Shown: positions 9,101-18,090 of the stretch, piece after piece
How positions within the stretch are numbered: the stretch's first letter is position 1
How the letters are laid out: the number at the start of each line of letters is the position of its first letter
Source of the DNA: Sphingomonas taxi
Lineage (GTDB): Bacteria; Pseudomonadota; Alphaproteobacteria; Sphingomonadales; Sphingomonadaceae
Direction: 5' to 3'
NCBI RefSeq assembly: GCF_000764535.1
Contig: NZ_CP009571.1
Location: 3,534,001-3,598,000 of the forward strand
Length of the DNA: 64,000 nt
The notes under the pieces: generated by a model
Seen by the model: the letters and a program-made list of their open reading frames with translations, nothing else
Database searches by the model: none
What the model was told of the DNA's origin: nothing
Position numbers and translations under genes: made by a program

Positions 9101-9429
9101 TGCGCCCGCGCCAGCGCCTCGACCTGTTGCAGGCCATAGGACCAATAGGACCGCCCGCCGATCAGCCGAATCAGGATGCCCTTCGCGCCCGCCAGCGTCC
9201 GCTCGACATAGGTGTCGACCGACAGGGGATGCGCGAGATCAGCGAGGTTGGCGAGCCGCAGCGACGGCAACGGCACGCCGCCGCCGCGCGCGGCATGCCA
9301 GCCCGCGGCGAATGCGCCGAGGTCGCTGTCGGAGAAGGACAGGACGACGAGATCCGCCGGCCGCTGGCCGAGATCGCGCGGCGTCGCGGTCTCCTCCAGG
9401 CCGTGGCTCTCGCGGAAGACGACGTGCAT
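6175..9429 (-). CDS. cobN: Cobaltochelatase subunit CobN
   Basis: Large subunit of the ATP-dependent aerobic cobaltochelatase that inserts cobalt into hydrogenobyrinate a,c-diamide, acting with CobS and CobT (not in this window); 1084 residues. It contains family landmarks such as TYPGKSHQMAHAVGLDALAS, IQIGAHGTLEWLPGKAVALS, LPTGRNLFAVDPRAVPSRSA, LVVDLWGSATMRTAGEEFAM and NPFVGRAAAPRVYGPAPGRY. The length is a little short of the roughly 1100-1275 usual but both ends look natural. It starts 9 bp after cobW and its stop overlaps cobG as ATGA. Confidence 0.95.
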   Translation of the reverse strand: MHVVFRESHGLEETATPRDLGQRPADLVVLSFSDSDLGAFAAGWHAARGGGVPLPSLRLANLADLAHPLSVDTYVERTLAGAKGILIRLIGGRSYWSYGLQQVEALARAQGIALAVLAADGREDAALAAASTVPGSTLGRLAALCDTGGAVAAQAALAQLALAAGLAAGPVRGVRAVPPVGGWTQADGVTCPAALAMRPEARPRVLLTFYRSYLLAADLDPVVALAGALAARGFDVVPLFAPSLKDAHARGWIARWVKALAPVAIVNATAFSARDETESPLDGADVPVFQVALATSTQAAWAESTRGLSPADLAMHVVLPEVDGRIFAGIASCKQDAVRDPDLDYARRAHRADPARIAAIADRVAAWVSLGRTAPAARRLALILSTYPGKSHQMAHAVGLDALASAEAMLADLATVGHAVAAGAPLAEALAAERLCWPVVAYRAALAALPPGLRDDLAAAWGEPEHDPAVADGAFRFAATLRGATLVALQPERGTPATRADDYHDLSRVPRHGYVAFYLWLRSRGCHAAIQIGAHGTLEWLPGKAVALSDACWPEALTGYLPILYPFIVNDPGEAAQAKRRTAAVTLGHLPPPMIAADGGVGLGRIETLLDEFSNAGGLDPARRDRLQRDIAEEAQAIGLAAELDLAGAATAAEAITRIDAFVCDVKDSRFGDGLHVFGRGACGAAERDGLLAALAGRRVAAGPAGSPHRGRTDVLPTGRNLFAVDPRAVPSRSAHVQGQRLADELIRRHLQDHGDYPRGLVVDLWGSATMRTAGEEFAMALHLLGAAPVWDTGSDRVTGVDILPLALLDRARIDVTLRISGLFRDTFGPLCTLFGQAVRALAARDESADWNPFVGRAAAPRVYGPAPGRYGLGLGEAADTYTDAARTAAGEAWLAASSFAFDDTDARADAAGLRARVAAADAFVHLQDLPESDLLLAADYAAHEGGFAAAQAVAGGRAALYHLDARDPERLRARSLREEIARVVRGRATQPAWIDGMMRHGFRGAAEIAATLDHLGAFAHLARVVTPELIDLYHDATLGRDAVRAFLAAANPAALAAMEARFAALHRSGLWPTRRNAIVASLA

Positions 9430-9438
9430 CGTGGGGGC

Positions 9439-10482
9439 TCAGCCGTTCAGCACGGGCCCGATCGTCGCGGGGTCGATCCGGTCGCGCTCGGCGATCACGA
9501 CCAGCCGGGTAGCGCGCGCCTCGCCCGGCCGCCACGGCCGGTCGTATTGCGTCCGCACCCGCGCGCCGACCGCCTGGACGAGCAGCCGCATCGGCTTGCC
9601 GCGCACCGCCGCATAGCCCTTGACGCGCAACACGTCGGACTCGCGCGCGAGCCGTTCGATCCGCGCGACCAGATCGGCGGGATCGTCGATCTCGCCGATT
9701 TCGTGGACGAGGCTGTCGAAATCGTCGTGCTCATGCTCGTCCTCGCCGTCATGATGCGAGGGGCGGGCGGCGATGTCGTCCTCGGCGGCGGCATCGAGGC
9801 CGAGGATCACAGCCGGATCGATCACGCCGTCGACCAGCTCGACCACCGGCACCGGCCGCGGCGCCTCGGCGGCGATCACCGCGCGGGCGGCGGCGACGCC
9901 CTCCGGCCCGGCGAGGTCGGCCTTGGTCAGCAGCACCATGTCGGCACAGGCGAGCTGGTCCTCGAACACCTCCGCCAGCGGCGTCTCGTGGTCGATCCCC
10001 GGATCGGCGGCGCGCTGCGCGTCGAGCGCGGCGACATCGGTAGCGAAGCGACCGGCGGCGACCGCCTCGGCGTCGGCCAGCGCGATGACGCCGTCGACGG
10101 TGATGCGCGAGCGGATCGCCGGCCAGTCGAACGCCTTCAGCAACGGCTTGGGCAGCGCGAGCCCGGAGGTTTCGATGAGGATATGGTCGGGGCGCGGGTC
10201 GAGCGCGAGCAAGGTCTCCACCGTCGGGATGAAATCGTCGGCGACGGTGCAGCAGATGCAGCCATTGGCCAGCTCGACGACATTCTCCGCCGGGCAATCG
10301 GGGATCGCGCAGCCCTTCAGGATGTCGCCGTCGACACCCAAGGTGCCGAATTCGTTGACCACCACCGCGAGCCGGCGGCCGTTGGCGTTGCGGATCAGAT
10401 GGCTGATCAGCGTCGTCTTGCCGGCGCCAAGGAAGCCGGTGACAATGGTGACGGGGATCTTGGCGAGCTGTGGATCGGCCAC
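9439..10482 (-). CDS. cobW: CobW-family GTP-binding metal chaperone
   Basis: G3E-family P-loop GTPase associated with cobalamin synthesis, thought to supply cobalt to the chelatase; 347 residues. It has Walker A GFLGAGKTT (about residues 16-24), the metal-binding CxCC motif in NGCICCTVADD, a histidine/acid-rich loop HHDGEDEHEHDD and a C-terminal CobW domain. The start is taken as GTG at 10482, preceded by AAGGAA about 7 bases upstream on the minus strand. An in-frame ATG further upstream (10632) would add about 50 unconserved residues from the leader. First gene behind the cobalamin riboswitch. Confidence 0.93.
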   Translation of the reverse strand: MADPQLAKIPVTIVTGFLGAGKTTLISHLIRNANGRRLAVVVNEFGTLGVDGDILKGCAIPDCPAENVVELANGCICCTVADDFIPTVETLLALDPRPDHILIETSGLALPKPLLKAFDWPAIRSRITVDGVIALADAEAVAAGRFATDVAALDAQRAADPGIDHETPLAEVFEDQLACADMVLLTKADLAGPEGVAAARAVIAAEAPRPVPVVELVDGVIDPAVILGLDAAAEDDIAARPSHHDGEDEHEHDDFDSLVHEIGEIDDPADLVARIERLARESDVLRVKGYAAVRGKPMRLLVQAVGARVRTQYDRPWRPGEARATRLVVIAERDRIDPATIGPVLNG

Positions 10483-10676
10483 GGATGTTCCTTCGCGAGC
10501 GCCGCGACGACGAGAACACGGTGGGGCCACATATCGCCGATGCGCGAGCGACGGACGGGCGCTTCGCATGTCGCCCGCGCCACGCACCGATGCGGGCCAA
10601 CCGCATGGGTCTTCGTCGCTCAGACGGAACACCGTGCCCCGGCCATCCCCTGGACCGAAGCAAGAGCGACCCTATC

Positions 10677-10875
10677 GCCGGCAGGTTTCCTGGCTCGCGG
10701 GTCGTCGCTCGGGGCACGGCCTTCCCGGGTCGGGCGAACCCTTGCCAGTGGCCGCCTTCCCGCGGGGGAAGGCATGTGTCCGTCGCTCGCCGCTTACAGT
10801 TGCAGGGACAGCCGCGGCATTGGAGCCGAGGCCCCGCACCGCATTCCCATTTACGCCCTCTTGCGAAGGGCACCG
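10677..10875 (-). promoter_or_regulatory. Cobalamin (B12) riboswitch
   Basis: Read on the minus strand, the ordered hallmarks of the class are all present: GGTGCCC followed by AAGAGGG, then GCGGCTGTCCCTGCAACTGT with GTAAGCGGCGAGC. The B12-box core GCCACTG lies at about 10755-10763, then GGGAAGGC, then CGAGCCAGGAAACCTGCCGG at the 3' end. It lies about 195 bases before the cobW start, leaving room for an expression platform. It should repress cobW-cobN-cobG-cobH-cobI-cobJ when adenosylcobalamin is plentiful (known behaviour of the class). Confidence 0.96.
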
Positions 10876-10911
10876 ACGCGATCATGGCACCGGGAACCGG
10901 CGCCGCCGGTC

Positions 10912-10940
10912 GACTTAGCCGCTACCGCCGGCTTTGCCAA
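10912..10940 (-). promoter_or_regulatory. Candidate promoter of the riboswitch-led cob transcript
   Basis: On the minus strand, TTGGCA (10940-10935) and TAAGTC (10917-10912) are separated by 17 bases and lie about 35 bp before the riboswitch. The -35 matches the housekeeping consensus at 4 of 6 positions and the -10 at 3 of 6. Placement is the main argument. Confidence 0.4.
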
Positions 10941-10971
10941 TCGCGCAGGCGGGGGCAGACGGCGATCGCTG

Positions 10972-10987
10972 TGTACGGTTTCGTACA
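10972..10987. promoter_or_regulatory. Perfect 6-4-6 palindrome upstream of the cob leader
   Basis: TGTACG, spacer GTTT, then CGTACA: a perfect inverted repeat about 30 bp upstream of the candidate cob promoter, within the 250-bp gap between the riboswitch and the response regulator stop. It could be an operator. I cannot name a regulator, and only one copy was noticed. Confidence 0.35.
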
Positions 10988-11131
10988 TAGCCCGTTTCCG
11001 GTCGACTTGCCGCCGTTAACCATTAGAGCCCGTGCGCAGCAGGAAGGGTTCTCCCGATCCTTCGTGTGCAGTTCTCCAGGACTGTCGGAGCCGTCGCCGC
11101 ATCATGCCGGTGGCGGCTCCACCCCGCCCCG

Positions 11132-11503
11132 TCAATGCGCCGCGAGGTGCGCGGCCTCATCCTCGATCAGCCGGCTGATCGAGCGTTGCAGCGTATCGTG
11201 CGACACCGGCTTTTCGATCACCGTCGATCCCGGCGGGCATTCGCCGCAGCGTTCGGGATAGCCGGTGACGTAGAGGATCGGGATGCGGCGCCCCTTGACG
11301 ATCCGCTCGACCGCACGAACCCCGGAGCCGTGGACGAGCTTGACGTCGGCGATGATCATGCCCGGCATGCAACGCTGCGCCGCCGCTTCCGCCGCTTCCT
11401 GCGTCTCCACGATCTCCGTGCTGCCGGCACCGGCGAGCACCGCGGCGTCGGCGACGAACTGGCCGAACAAATAGGAATCCTCGATGATCAGCACATGGGT
11501 CAT
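11132..11503 (-). CDS. Single-domain response regulator (CheY-like receiver)
   Basis: A 123-residue protein made up only of a receiver domain. The acidic pocket is E8-D9 (VLIIEDSYLFG), the phospho-acceptor is D53 (MIIADVKL), the switch residue T80 (YVTGYPE) and the conserved lysine K98 (VIEKP). There is no output domain, so it probably acts by protein contact or as a phosphate relay. No histidine kinase is adjacent, so the partner is unknown. An imperfect inverted repeat (GGAGCC...GGCTCC, about 11088-11121) follows the stop and may help end the transcript, though no T-run follows it. Confidence 0.85.
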   Translation of the reverse strand: MTHVLIIEDSYLFGQFVADAAVLAGAGSTEIVETQEAAEAAAQRCMPGMIIADVKLVHGSGVRAVERIVKGRRIPILYVTGYPERCGECPPGSTVIEKPVSHDTLQRSISRLIEDEAAHLAAH

Positions 11504-11680
11504 GACCGCTCCCGGCAGTATCCGGGGGGCGGCAGGCCAGAGGTGGCGACGCCGTCTCCCGAACCGGCTCCTAATGCGTCATGCTGATCTAAGTTCCTGA
11601 TAGAGGTCATTCTCCGCATGTTCGACGGGCGATGCGTCCGGTCCCCGGCACGGTGCGTTGACGCCGCGCACGAGGAGAGA

Positions 11681-11890
11681 ATGATGACCGACACGACCGA
11701 CCAGAATGGCCCCGCCGAAAGCTACGGCGACCTGCCGATCCAGCCGACCGGATCGGGTGTCGCCGATCTCGAGATCGCCTATGAGCAGATGAAGCTCGCC
11801 GAACAGGCCGAGGCGGATGTCGGTGCGGTCGCGGTGACGCCGACCGATGCCAGCGACGCCGCCGCCGAGAGCGCCGCCCACCCGAGCTGA
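11681..11890 (+). CDS. Small acidic hypothetical protein
   Basis: 69 residues starting MMTDTTDQNGPAESYGDLPI, preceded by GAGGAGAGA directly upstream of the ATG (a second ATG follows immediately). The composition is rich in Ala, Asp and Glu, with a likely helical middle (ADLEIAYEQMKLAEQAEADV). No membrane segment or known domain is recognised. The strong ribosome-binding site and GC-rich third positions argue that it is real. An in-frame start at 11618 would add 21 residues without an obvious ribosome-binding site. Confidence 0.6.
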   Translation: MMTDTTDQNGPAESYGDLPIQPTGSGVADLEIAYEQMKLAEQAEADVGAVAVTPTDASDAAAESAAHPS

Positions 11891-11940
11891 GCGACGGGAC
11901 GGCGCTTGCGAGGCAGCGGCGGCACGGTGCCGCAAGGAGA

Positions 11941-13074
11941 ATGACGATCTTCCACCTGATCTTTGCGACGCCGTCCCTGTACGTCATCGTCCGTTGGCTG
12001 CTGCCGCTGTCCCTGCCGCTTTGGGCGAAGGGCGGCGTCGCGGTGACGCTGCTCGCCGCCTCGCAATATCATTTATGGAGCCGCCTCTCGTCGGGATCGG
12101 TGTTCGCGCCGGAATTCCCGCGCGCGATCGTCATCCTGTTCAACTGGGCCTTCGGCGCCATCCTGTTGCTCGCGCTGCTGCAGATCGTGCTCGATCTCGG
12201 CACGCTCGCTACGATGGTGGTGCGGCGCGAGGTGTTGGGGGCGCCCGATGCGGCCCGCTATGGCATCGCCGGCGTCGCGGCGCTGCTCGGCGCGGTCGGC
12301 GTTGCCGGGGCGATCCGCGTGCCGCCGGTGCGCGACATCACCGTCGCGGTGCGCGACCTGCCGCCGTCGTTCGACGGCTACCGGCTGGTCCAGCTCACCG
12401 ACCTGCACATCAGCCGTCTGTTTCCGCAACGCTGGACCCGGGCCGTCGTCGATCGCACCAATGCCGCGGGGGCCGACCTGATCGTCGTCACCGGCGACTT
12501 CATCGACGGATCGGTCGACATGCGCCGCGCCGACGTCGCCCCGCTCGCCGGATTGCGCGCGCCCGATGGCGTCTACGCCATTCCCGGCAACCACGAATAT
12601 TTCTTCGATTACGGCGGCTGGATGCGGCACCTCGCCGGGCTCGGCTTTCGCATGCTGCCGAATGCGCATCGCGTGCTGGCGCGTGGCGGCGACGGGCTGG
12701 TGCTCGCCGGCGTCACCGACGCCTCCGCGCCGTCGCATGGCGAGCCCGGCCCCGATCTCGACGCCGCACTGTCGCGCCGCCCGCCGGGCGCGCCGGTCCT
12801 CCTGCTCGACCATCAGCCGCGCAATGCGCGTCGGGCGGCGGCGCGCGGGGTCGCGCTGCAATTGTCCGGCCACACGCATGGCGGGATGATCGTCGGGCTC
12901 GACCGATTGTTCAGGCCCGCGAACGGCGGCTTCGTGTCGGGCCGGTATGCGGTGGACGGCATGACGCTCTACGTCAGCAACGGCACCGGCTTGTGGCCGG
13001 GCTTCGCGCTGCGCCTCGGCCGCCCGCCGGAGATCACCCGGATCACGCTCCGCGCCGCACCGGGCGGAGGCTGA
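11941..13074 (+). CDS. Membrane-anchored metallophosphoesterase (YkuE/YaeI type)
   Basis: 377 residues. Three or four hydrophobic segments occupy residues 5-40, 62-90 and 106-125, followed by a calcineurin-like phosphoesterase domain. Metal ligands are visible in order: D154-x-H156 (TDLHIS), D186 with D189 (GDFIDG), N217-H218 (GNHEY), and H311-x-H313 (GHTHGG). Relatives hydrolyse phosphoesters at the membrane, for example UDP-diacylglucosamine or other lipids; the substrate here is not evident. The ATG follows AAGGAGA. It converges on the next gene with one base between stops. Confidence 0.88.
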   Translation: MTIFHLIFATPSLYVIVRWLLPLSLPLWAKGGVAVTLLAASQYHLWSRLSSGSVFAPEFPRAIVILFNWAFGAILLLALLQIVLDLGTLATMVVRREVLGAPDAARYGIAGVAALLGAVGVAGAIRVPPVRDITVAVRDLPPSFDGYRLVQLTDLHISRLFPQRWTRAVVDRTNAAGADLIVVTGDFIDGSVDMRRADVAPLAGLRAPDGVYAIPGNHEYFFDYGGWMRHLAGLGFRMLPNAHRVLARGGDGLVLAGVTDASAPSHGEPGPDLDAALSRRPPGAPVLLLDHQPRNARRAAARGVALQLSGHTHGGMIVGLDRLFRPANGGFVSGRYAVDGMTLYVSNGTGLWPGFALRLGRPPEITRITLRAAPGGG

Positions 13075-13075
13075 G

Positions 13076-13351
13076 CTACAGACCGAGCTTGTCGAGCGCG
13101 GCGGCGAGTTCGGCGTCGATCGCCGCCGCTTCGCCCTTCGGCGTGAGACGGTTGAGCGCGGTTTGCACGCGGGTCTGCGCGACCTGGAGCGTCTTGTAGC
13201 GCACCTCGCGCGTCGCATTGGTCCGCCACGACGGGCTCTCGCCGAGCAACGCCGCCCATTTCGCCTCTTCGACGGCGAGGATCGCCAGCGCCAGCCGCAA
13301 TCCGTCGCGCCGGCCGCGGGCATAATCGTCGGAAGGGGGCGGGGTCCTCAC
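13076..13351 (-). CDS. Hypothetical protein, 91 residues
   Basis: Starts GTG at 13351, overlapping the stop of the upstream minus-strand gene as GTGA, which supports a coupled pair. The sequence is largely helical (DGLRLALAILAVEEAKWAAL, then RYKTLQVAQTRVQTALNRL) and charged, with no membrane segment or catalytic motif I recognise. GC-rich third positions fit coding. Confidence 0.6.
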   Translation of the reverse strand: MRTPPPSDDYARGRRDGLRLALAILAVEEAKWAALLGESPSWRTNATREVRYKTLQVAQTRVQTALNRLTPKGEAAAIDAELAAALDKLGL

Positions 13352-13551
13352 ACCGGGGCCACGCCGTCGGCATTGACCAGATCCGGCCCGACCAACGTGC
13401 CGACCAGCCGCACGCGCTTCTCGACCAGATCGACCGGCGTGCGATGGAGTTCCAGCTCGAACCGTCCGCCCGAATCGCGGCGCAGGTAGAAGGCGCCGCC
13501 GTCGCGGATCAACGTGCCGGTTTCATCGACCCGGGTTCCGATTGCGATCAT
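13348..13551 (-). CDS. DUF5818-like small protein
   Basis: 67 residues beginning MIAIGTRVDETGTLIRDGGA with a short beta-rich repeat (GGAFYLRRDSGGRFELELHR, then VGTLVGPDLVNADGV). It resembles the small DUF5818 proteins found in sphingomonads; this is a recollection of family style, not a search. The ATG at 13551 is preceded by GAGG about 10 bases upstream. It is coupled to the downstream 91-residue gene. Longer starts upstream run into terminator and leader sequence. Confidence 0.6.
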   Translation of the reverse strand: MIAIGTRVDETGTLIRDGGAFYLRRDSGGRFELELHRTPVDLVEKRVRLVGTLVGPDLVNADGVAPV

Positions 13552-13721
13552 AAGGAATTGGGCCTCGTGCTGGGATGCCGGAACAGGCGGCGGGGGAGAG
13601 CCGAAGGCTCGATCCCCCGCCCAACCGGTCGGGCCGTTGCCGGTCTTGCCGGCGGCTCCTCTCCTGCCGTTTCTGTTTCGATCCGCCCGGACACGGTAAC
13701 TGGAACCTGCCGGAGATCGGG

Positions 13722-13753
13722 ACAAAAAGAAAGGCCGATCGAAACGACCGGCC
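13722..13753 (-). terminator. Intrinsic terminator of the candidate sRNA or upstream gene
   Basis: On the minus strand GGCCGGTCG-TTT-CGATCGGCC (one mismatch in nine pairs) is followed directly by TTTCTTTTTGT. It is too far from tgt to be its own proximal terminator. Confidence 0.85.
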
Positions 13754-13821
13754 GTAAAAGTTTTTAGGAGAGGATGCCTGAAAGGCACGCTCTTTGTGCA
13801 GCGCAGCACCCGATGTCGCAA
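13722..13821 (-). ncRNA. Candidate small RNA with CCUCUCC loop and intrinsic terminator
   Basis: The 333-bp gap 13552-13884 has no convincing gene. On the minus strand it holds a possible promoter (TTGCAA, 18 bp, TACCAT at about 13857-13828), a short hairpin GTGC-TGCGCT-GCAC, a second hairpin TGCC-TTTCA-GGCA, and an unpaired CCTCTCC (anti-Shine-Dalgarno-like, 13773-13767). A strong hairpin with T-run ends it. This order is typical of base-pairing sRNAs. Alternatively it is the 3' UTR of the small gene at 13885-14073. Confidence 0.45.
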
Positions 13822-13884
13822 GTGCAAATGGTAGCGCTCAACATGCAAAGTTTGCAATCGCACGAAGGCGGCGCTCCGGGTCGG

Positions 13885-14073
13885 TCAGTCGCGCTTCTTG
13901 CCTGAGTTGGCGAACAGCACCGCTGCCGCCACCGCCGCGGAGCCGATGCCGACACCGATGATCCGCATCGGCCAATGGCTCTTGGTCGACGGATCGCGCG
14001 TGTTCGCGGCGGCATCCTGTTGCGCCTTGGCCGCGGCGGCCGCGGCGAGAATCTCATTGGGCTGATCCGACAT
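13885..14073 (-). CDS. Small protein with one C-terminal membrane segment
   Basis: 62 residues: a polar N-terminal half ([20 protein letters not shown]...) and a single hydrophobic segment at about residues 36-54 (MRIIGVGIGSAAVAAAVLF) with a basic C-terminal tail GKKRD. It lies one base after the tgt stop, so it is probably co-transcribed with tgt. The function is unknown. Confidence 0.65.
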   Translation of the reverse strand: MSDQPNEILAAAAAAKAQQDAAANTRDPSTKSHWPMRIIGVGIGSAAVAAAVLFANSGKKRD

Positions 14074-14074
14074 A

Positions 14075-15492
<1,418 letters not shown>

Positions 15493-15555
15493 AGTGTTGC
15501 AGACGTCTCAAAGGGATCTCGAGCGAGTCGCAGCCTCAGCAGATGTCGACCGGTC

Positions 15556-16014
15556 TCAGCGCTTGCGCTTGCCGGGCGGTCCCATCATCCGGCCGGCCAT
15601 GGCGCGGATCGTCAGCAGCTCCTTGCGGGTGACGAAGCCGTCCTTGTCGACGTCGAGCCGCGCGAAGATGCGCGCGAACGCCGCCTGCAGCTCGGCGAGG
15701 GTGATCCGATTGTCGCCGTCGCCGTCGACCTCGAACGGGCTCGGCAGCGCATTGCGGTCGCCGAGCCAGCGCTCCGCCCAGTCGGCGAAGGCGATATAGC
15801 CGATCGTGCCGGCCTGCGCGCTGTCGACCGCGGCGAAGCTGCGGCGCACGCCCGCGTCGAGCTCGGCGCGGCTGGTCCGCCCGTCGCCGTCGGCATCGAA
15901 TCCCGCGATCGCCATGCCGACCGGCTCGACGACGAAGGTCGCCGGCGGCTGGCCCGGCGCGGCGGGCGCGGGCGAGGCCGGAACGGCGGCCTGGAGCAGC
16001 AGCGCGAGCAGCAT
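15556..16014 (-). CDS. Exported EF-hand protein
   Basis: 152 residues with an N-terminal hydrophobic leader ([20 protein letters not shown]). EF-hand calcium loops are clear at GFDADGDGRTSRAEL (loop D-x-D-x-D-G), VDGDGDNRITLAEL and LDVDKDGFVTRKEL. The tail is basic (GPPGKRKR). The ATG overlaps the queA stop as TGATG; a GTG one codon earlier is possible. Probably a periplasmic calcium-binding protein expressed from the queA transcript. No enzymatic domain is seen. Confidence 0.82.
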   Translation of the reverse strand: MLLALLLQAAVPASPAPAAPGQPPATFVVEPVGMAIAGFDADGDGRTSRAELDAGVRRSFAAVDSAQAGTIGYIAFADWAERWLGDRNALPSPFEVDGDGDNRITLAELQAAFARIFARLDVDKDGFVTRKELLTIRAMAGRMMGPPGKRKR

Positions 16015-17048
16015 CACGATCGCGCCGGCAGCAGCAGCGACGCATCGCCATAGCTATAGAAGCGATAGCCCGCGGCGATCGCATGCGCGTAGGCCGCCTG
16101 CATCCGCTCCCGCCCCATCAGCGCCGATACCAGCATGAACAGCGTCGATTTGGGCAGATGGAAGTTGGTCACCAGCCCGTCGATGCCGCGGAAGGCGTAA
16201 CCGGGGGTGATGAAGATCGCAGTGTCGCCCTCGAACGGGGCGATGACGCCATCGGCGCGCGCGGCGCTTTCGATCAGGCGCAGCGAGGTGGTGCCGACCG
16301 CGATCACCCGGCCGCCGTTCACGCGCACCGCGTTGAGCCGGTCGGCGGTCGCGGCGTCGATCCGGCCCCATTCGGCGTGCATGCGGTGATCGGCGGTGTC
16401 CTCCGCCTTGACCGGCAGGAAGGTGCCGGCGCCGACATGCAGCGTCAGCGTCTCATGCGCGATCCCCGCCGCGGCGAGCGCGTCGATCAGCGCCGGGGTG
16501 AAGTGCAGCGCCGCGGTGGGCGCGGCGACCGCGCCGGGTTCGGCGGCGAACATCGTCTGGTAATCGGTCGCATCCTGCGCGTCGGTCGGGCGCTTGGCGG
16601 CGATATAGGGGGGCAGCGGCATGCGGCCGGCGCGCTCGAGCAGCAGCTCGACCGGCTCGTCGCCGGCGAAGTCGAGCGCGAAACTGCCGTCCTCGCCGCG
16701 ATCGGAGGCGCGCGCGCCGACCCCCGCGCCGAAGTCGATCGTATCGCCGTCGCGCAGCCGCTTGGCGTTGCGGATGAAGGCTCGCCAGCGGCGCGGCCCC
16801 TCGCGCTTGTGCAGCGTCGCGCCGATCGTCGCATCGCCACGCCGCCCTTCGAGCTGCGCGGGGATGACGCGCGTGTCGTTGAACACCAGACAGTCGCCGG
16901 CGCGCAGCTGGCCGGGCAGGGCGCCGACGGTCAGGTCACGTGTCGCCTCGCCGTCGAGGACGAGCAGCCGCGCTGCATCGCGCGGCACCGCCGGACGCAG
17001 CGCGATCCGCTCGGCCGGCAGGTCGAAGTCGAAAAGGTCGACCCTCAC
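16014..17048 (-). CDS. queA: S-adenosylmethionine:tRNA ribosyltransferase-isomerase
   Basis: Transfers and isomerises the ribosyl part of SAM onto preQ1-modified tRNA to form epoxyqueuosine; 344 residues. Typical motifs are [79 protein letters not shown] and [19 protein letters not shown]. The start is GTG at 17048, overlapping the stop of the upstream peptidylprolyl isomerase as GTGA. Confidence 0.95.
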   Translation of the reverse strand: MRVDLFDFDLPAERIALRPAVPRDAARLLVLDGEATRDLTVGALPGQLRAGDCLVFNDTRVIPAQLEGRRGDATIGATLHKREGPRRWRAFIRNAKRLRDGDTIDFGAGVGARASDRGEDGSFALDFAGDEPVELLLERAGRMPLPPYIAAKRPTDAQDATDYQTMFAAEPGAVAAPTAALHFTPALIDALAAAGIAHETLTLHVGAGTFLPVKAEDTADHRMHAEWGRIDAATADRLNAVRVNGGRVIAVGTTSLRLIESAARADGVIAPFEGDTAIFITPGYAFRGIDGLVTNFHLPKSTLFMLVSALMGRERMQAAYAHAIAAGYRFYSYGDASLLLPARS

Positions 17049-17764
17049 TTGCGCGCGGGCGCGGCCCCGGCGGGCGCGCGCTTGGGCGCGGCGGTGCCGG
17101 CCGGGCCGGCACCGGGCAGCGTCACCGGCGCGCCGAGCGTCACCGGCGCCGGCGCGGCCGCGGCGGTATAGGGCGGGGGATTGTCGGCGGCGATATAGGC
17201 GCGGACGATCCGGGTCGGATTGGCGGGCGGCTCGCCGCGTTCGATCGCGTCGACATATTGCATCCCGTCGATCACCCGCCCGAACACCGTATATTTCTTG
17301 TCGAGGCTGAGCCGCGGCTGGAAGACGATGAAGAACTGGCTGTTGGCGCTGTTCTCGGCATCGGCACGCGCCGCCGACACCGCGCCGCGGACGTGCGGCA
17401 GATAGTTGAACTCGGCCGCGACGTTGGGCAGCGTCGAGCCGCCGGTGCCGTCGCCCTTGGGATCGCCGCCCTGCGCCATGAAGCCGTCGATCACGCGGTG
17501 GAACAGCAGGCCGTTGTAGAAGCCCTGCCGGGTCAGCGTCTTGACCCGCTCGACCATCTTCGGCGCGACATCGGGGCGCAGCCAGATCGTCACCCGGCCG
17601 CCGTCCGACAGATCGATCAGCCAGAGGTTTTCCTTGTCGGTGGTCGCCGGCGGCGTCGCCCGTTCGGCGACCCCGGGCACCGCCTGCGCCGCGGCGGCGG
17701 TCGCCGCGAAGGGCAGCGCGAACAGGCAGAGAAGAAACGCGAACAGACGGGCGAACAGGCGCAT
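17045..17764 (-). CDS. Periplasmic cyclophilin-type peptidylprolyl isomerase
   Basis: 239 residues with a signal peptide ([20 protein letters not shown], cleavage likely near AAAQA). The cyclophilin core includes [20 protein letters not shown], the FHRV and QGGD motifs, and [20 protein letters not shown] with [12 protein letters not shown] Pro/Ala-rich C-terminal tail follows. It catalyses cis-trans isomerisation of prolyl bonds, probably in the periplasm. It is translationally coupled to queA downstream. A longer frame upstream crosses repeat B1 and was rejected. Confidence 0.93.
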   Translation of the reverse strand: MRLFARLFAFLLCLFALPFAATAAAAQAVPGVAERATPPATTDKENLWLIDLSDGGRVTIWLRPDVAPKMVERVKTLTRQGFYNGLLFHRVIDGFMAQGGDPKGDGTGGSTLPNVAAEFNYLPHVRGAVSAARADAENSANSQFFIVFQPRLSLDKKYTVFGRVIDGMQYVDAIERGEPPANPTRIVRAYIAADNPPPYTAAAAPAPVTLGAPVTLPGAGPAGTAAPKRAPAGAAPARK

Positions 17765-17905
17765 GGAATATCCAACCTTGGGTGGTGCCGGCGGCTTAGA
17801 ACAAAATGCGGATTGCACCAAACTGAACGTGGTCAGACGTTCCTGATACTTGGTCTGCGTCTCGCGCCGCTGCCCCGCTGGTCGATCCGCTATCATACTC
17901 ACGTC

Positions 17906-18010
17906 GTCACCCCGGACTCGTTCCGGGGTCCACCCTGCGGCGAGGAGAGAGGCTTGAGGAGCAAGCGCGCAATTGCGGCCCGGTGGACCCCGGAACCAGT
18001 CCGGGGTGAC
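17906..18010. repeat. B-family palindromic element (copy B1)
   Basis: Fills much of the 326-bp gap 17765-18090. Left arm GTCACCCCGGACTCGTTCCG then GGGTCCACC; right arm GGTGGACCCCGGAACCAGTC then CGGGGTGAC, nearly perfect inverted repeats around a spacer containing TGCGGCGAGGAGAGAGGCTT. Flanks hold a decayed version of the outer arm seen around B2 and B3 (ATCGATCGAGCCTCGTCAC; GTCCGATGGCCTTGCCG). Confidence 0.9.
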
Positions 18011-18090
18011 GGGCCGTTGGGGAGATCGATCGAGCCTCGTCACGCCACCTTGTCCGATGGCCTTGCCGTGGGTTAACGCGCGGAGCGCCC

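Noticed and set aside
6145..11019. A 1624-codon plus-strand open frame across the cobN-cobW region
   Set aside because: It is antisense to cobN, cobW and the riboswitch, is extremely Arg/Ala-rich and shows no domain; long shadows are expected at this GC content.
11504..11617. EcfG-type promoter for the receiver-domain regulator (GGAACTT on the minus strand near 11600)
   Set aside because: Only the -35 resembles the consensus; the -10 spacing and sequence are poor.
17765..18043. N-terminal extension of the cyclophilin at 17 kb through repeat B1
   Set aside because: A clear signal peptide begins at 17764 and the extension is repeat sequence.
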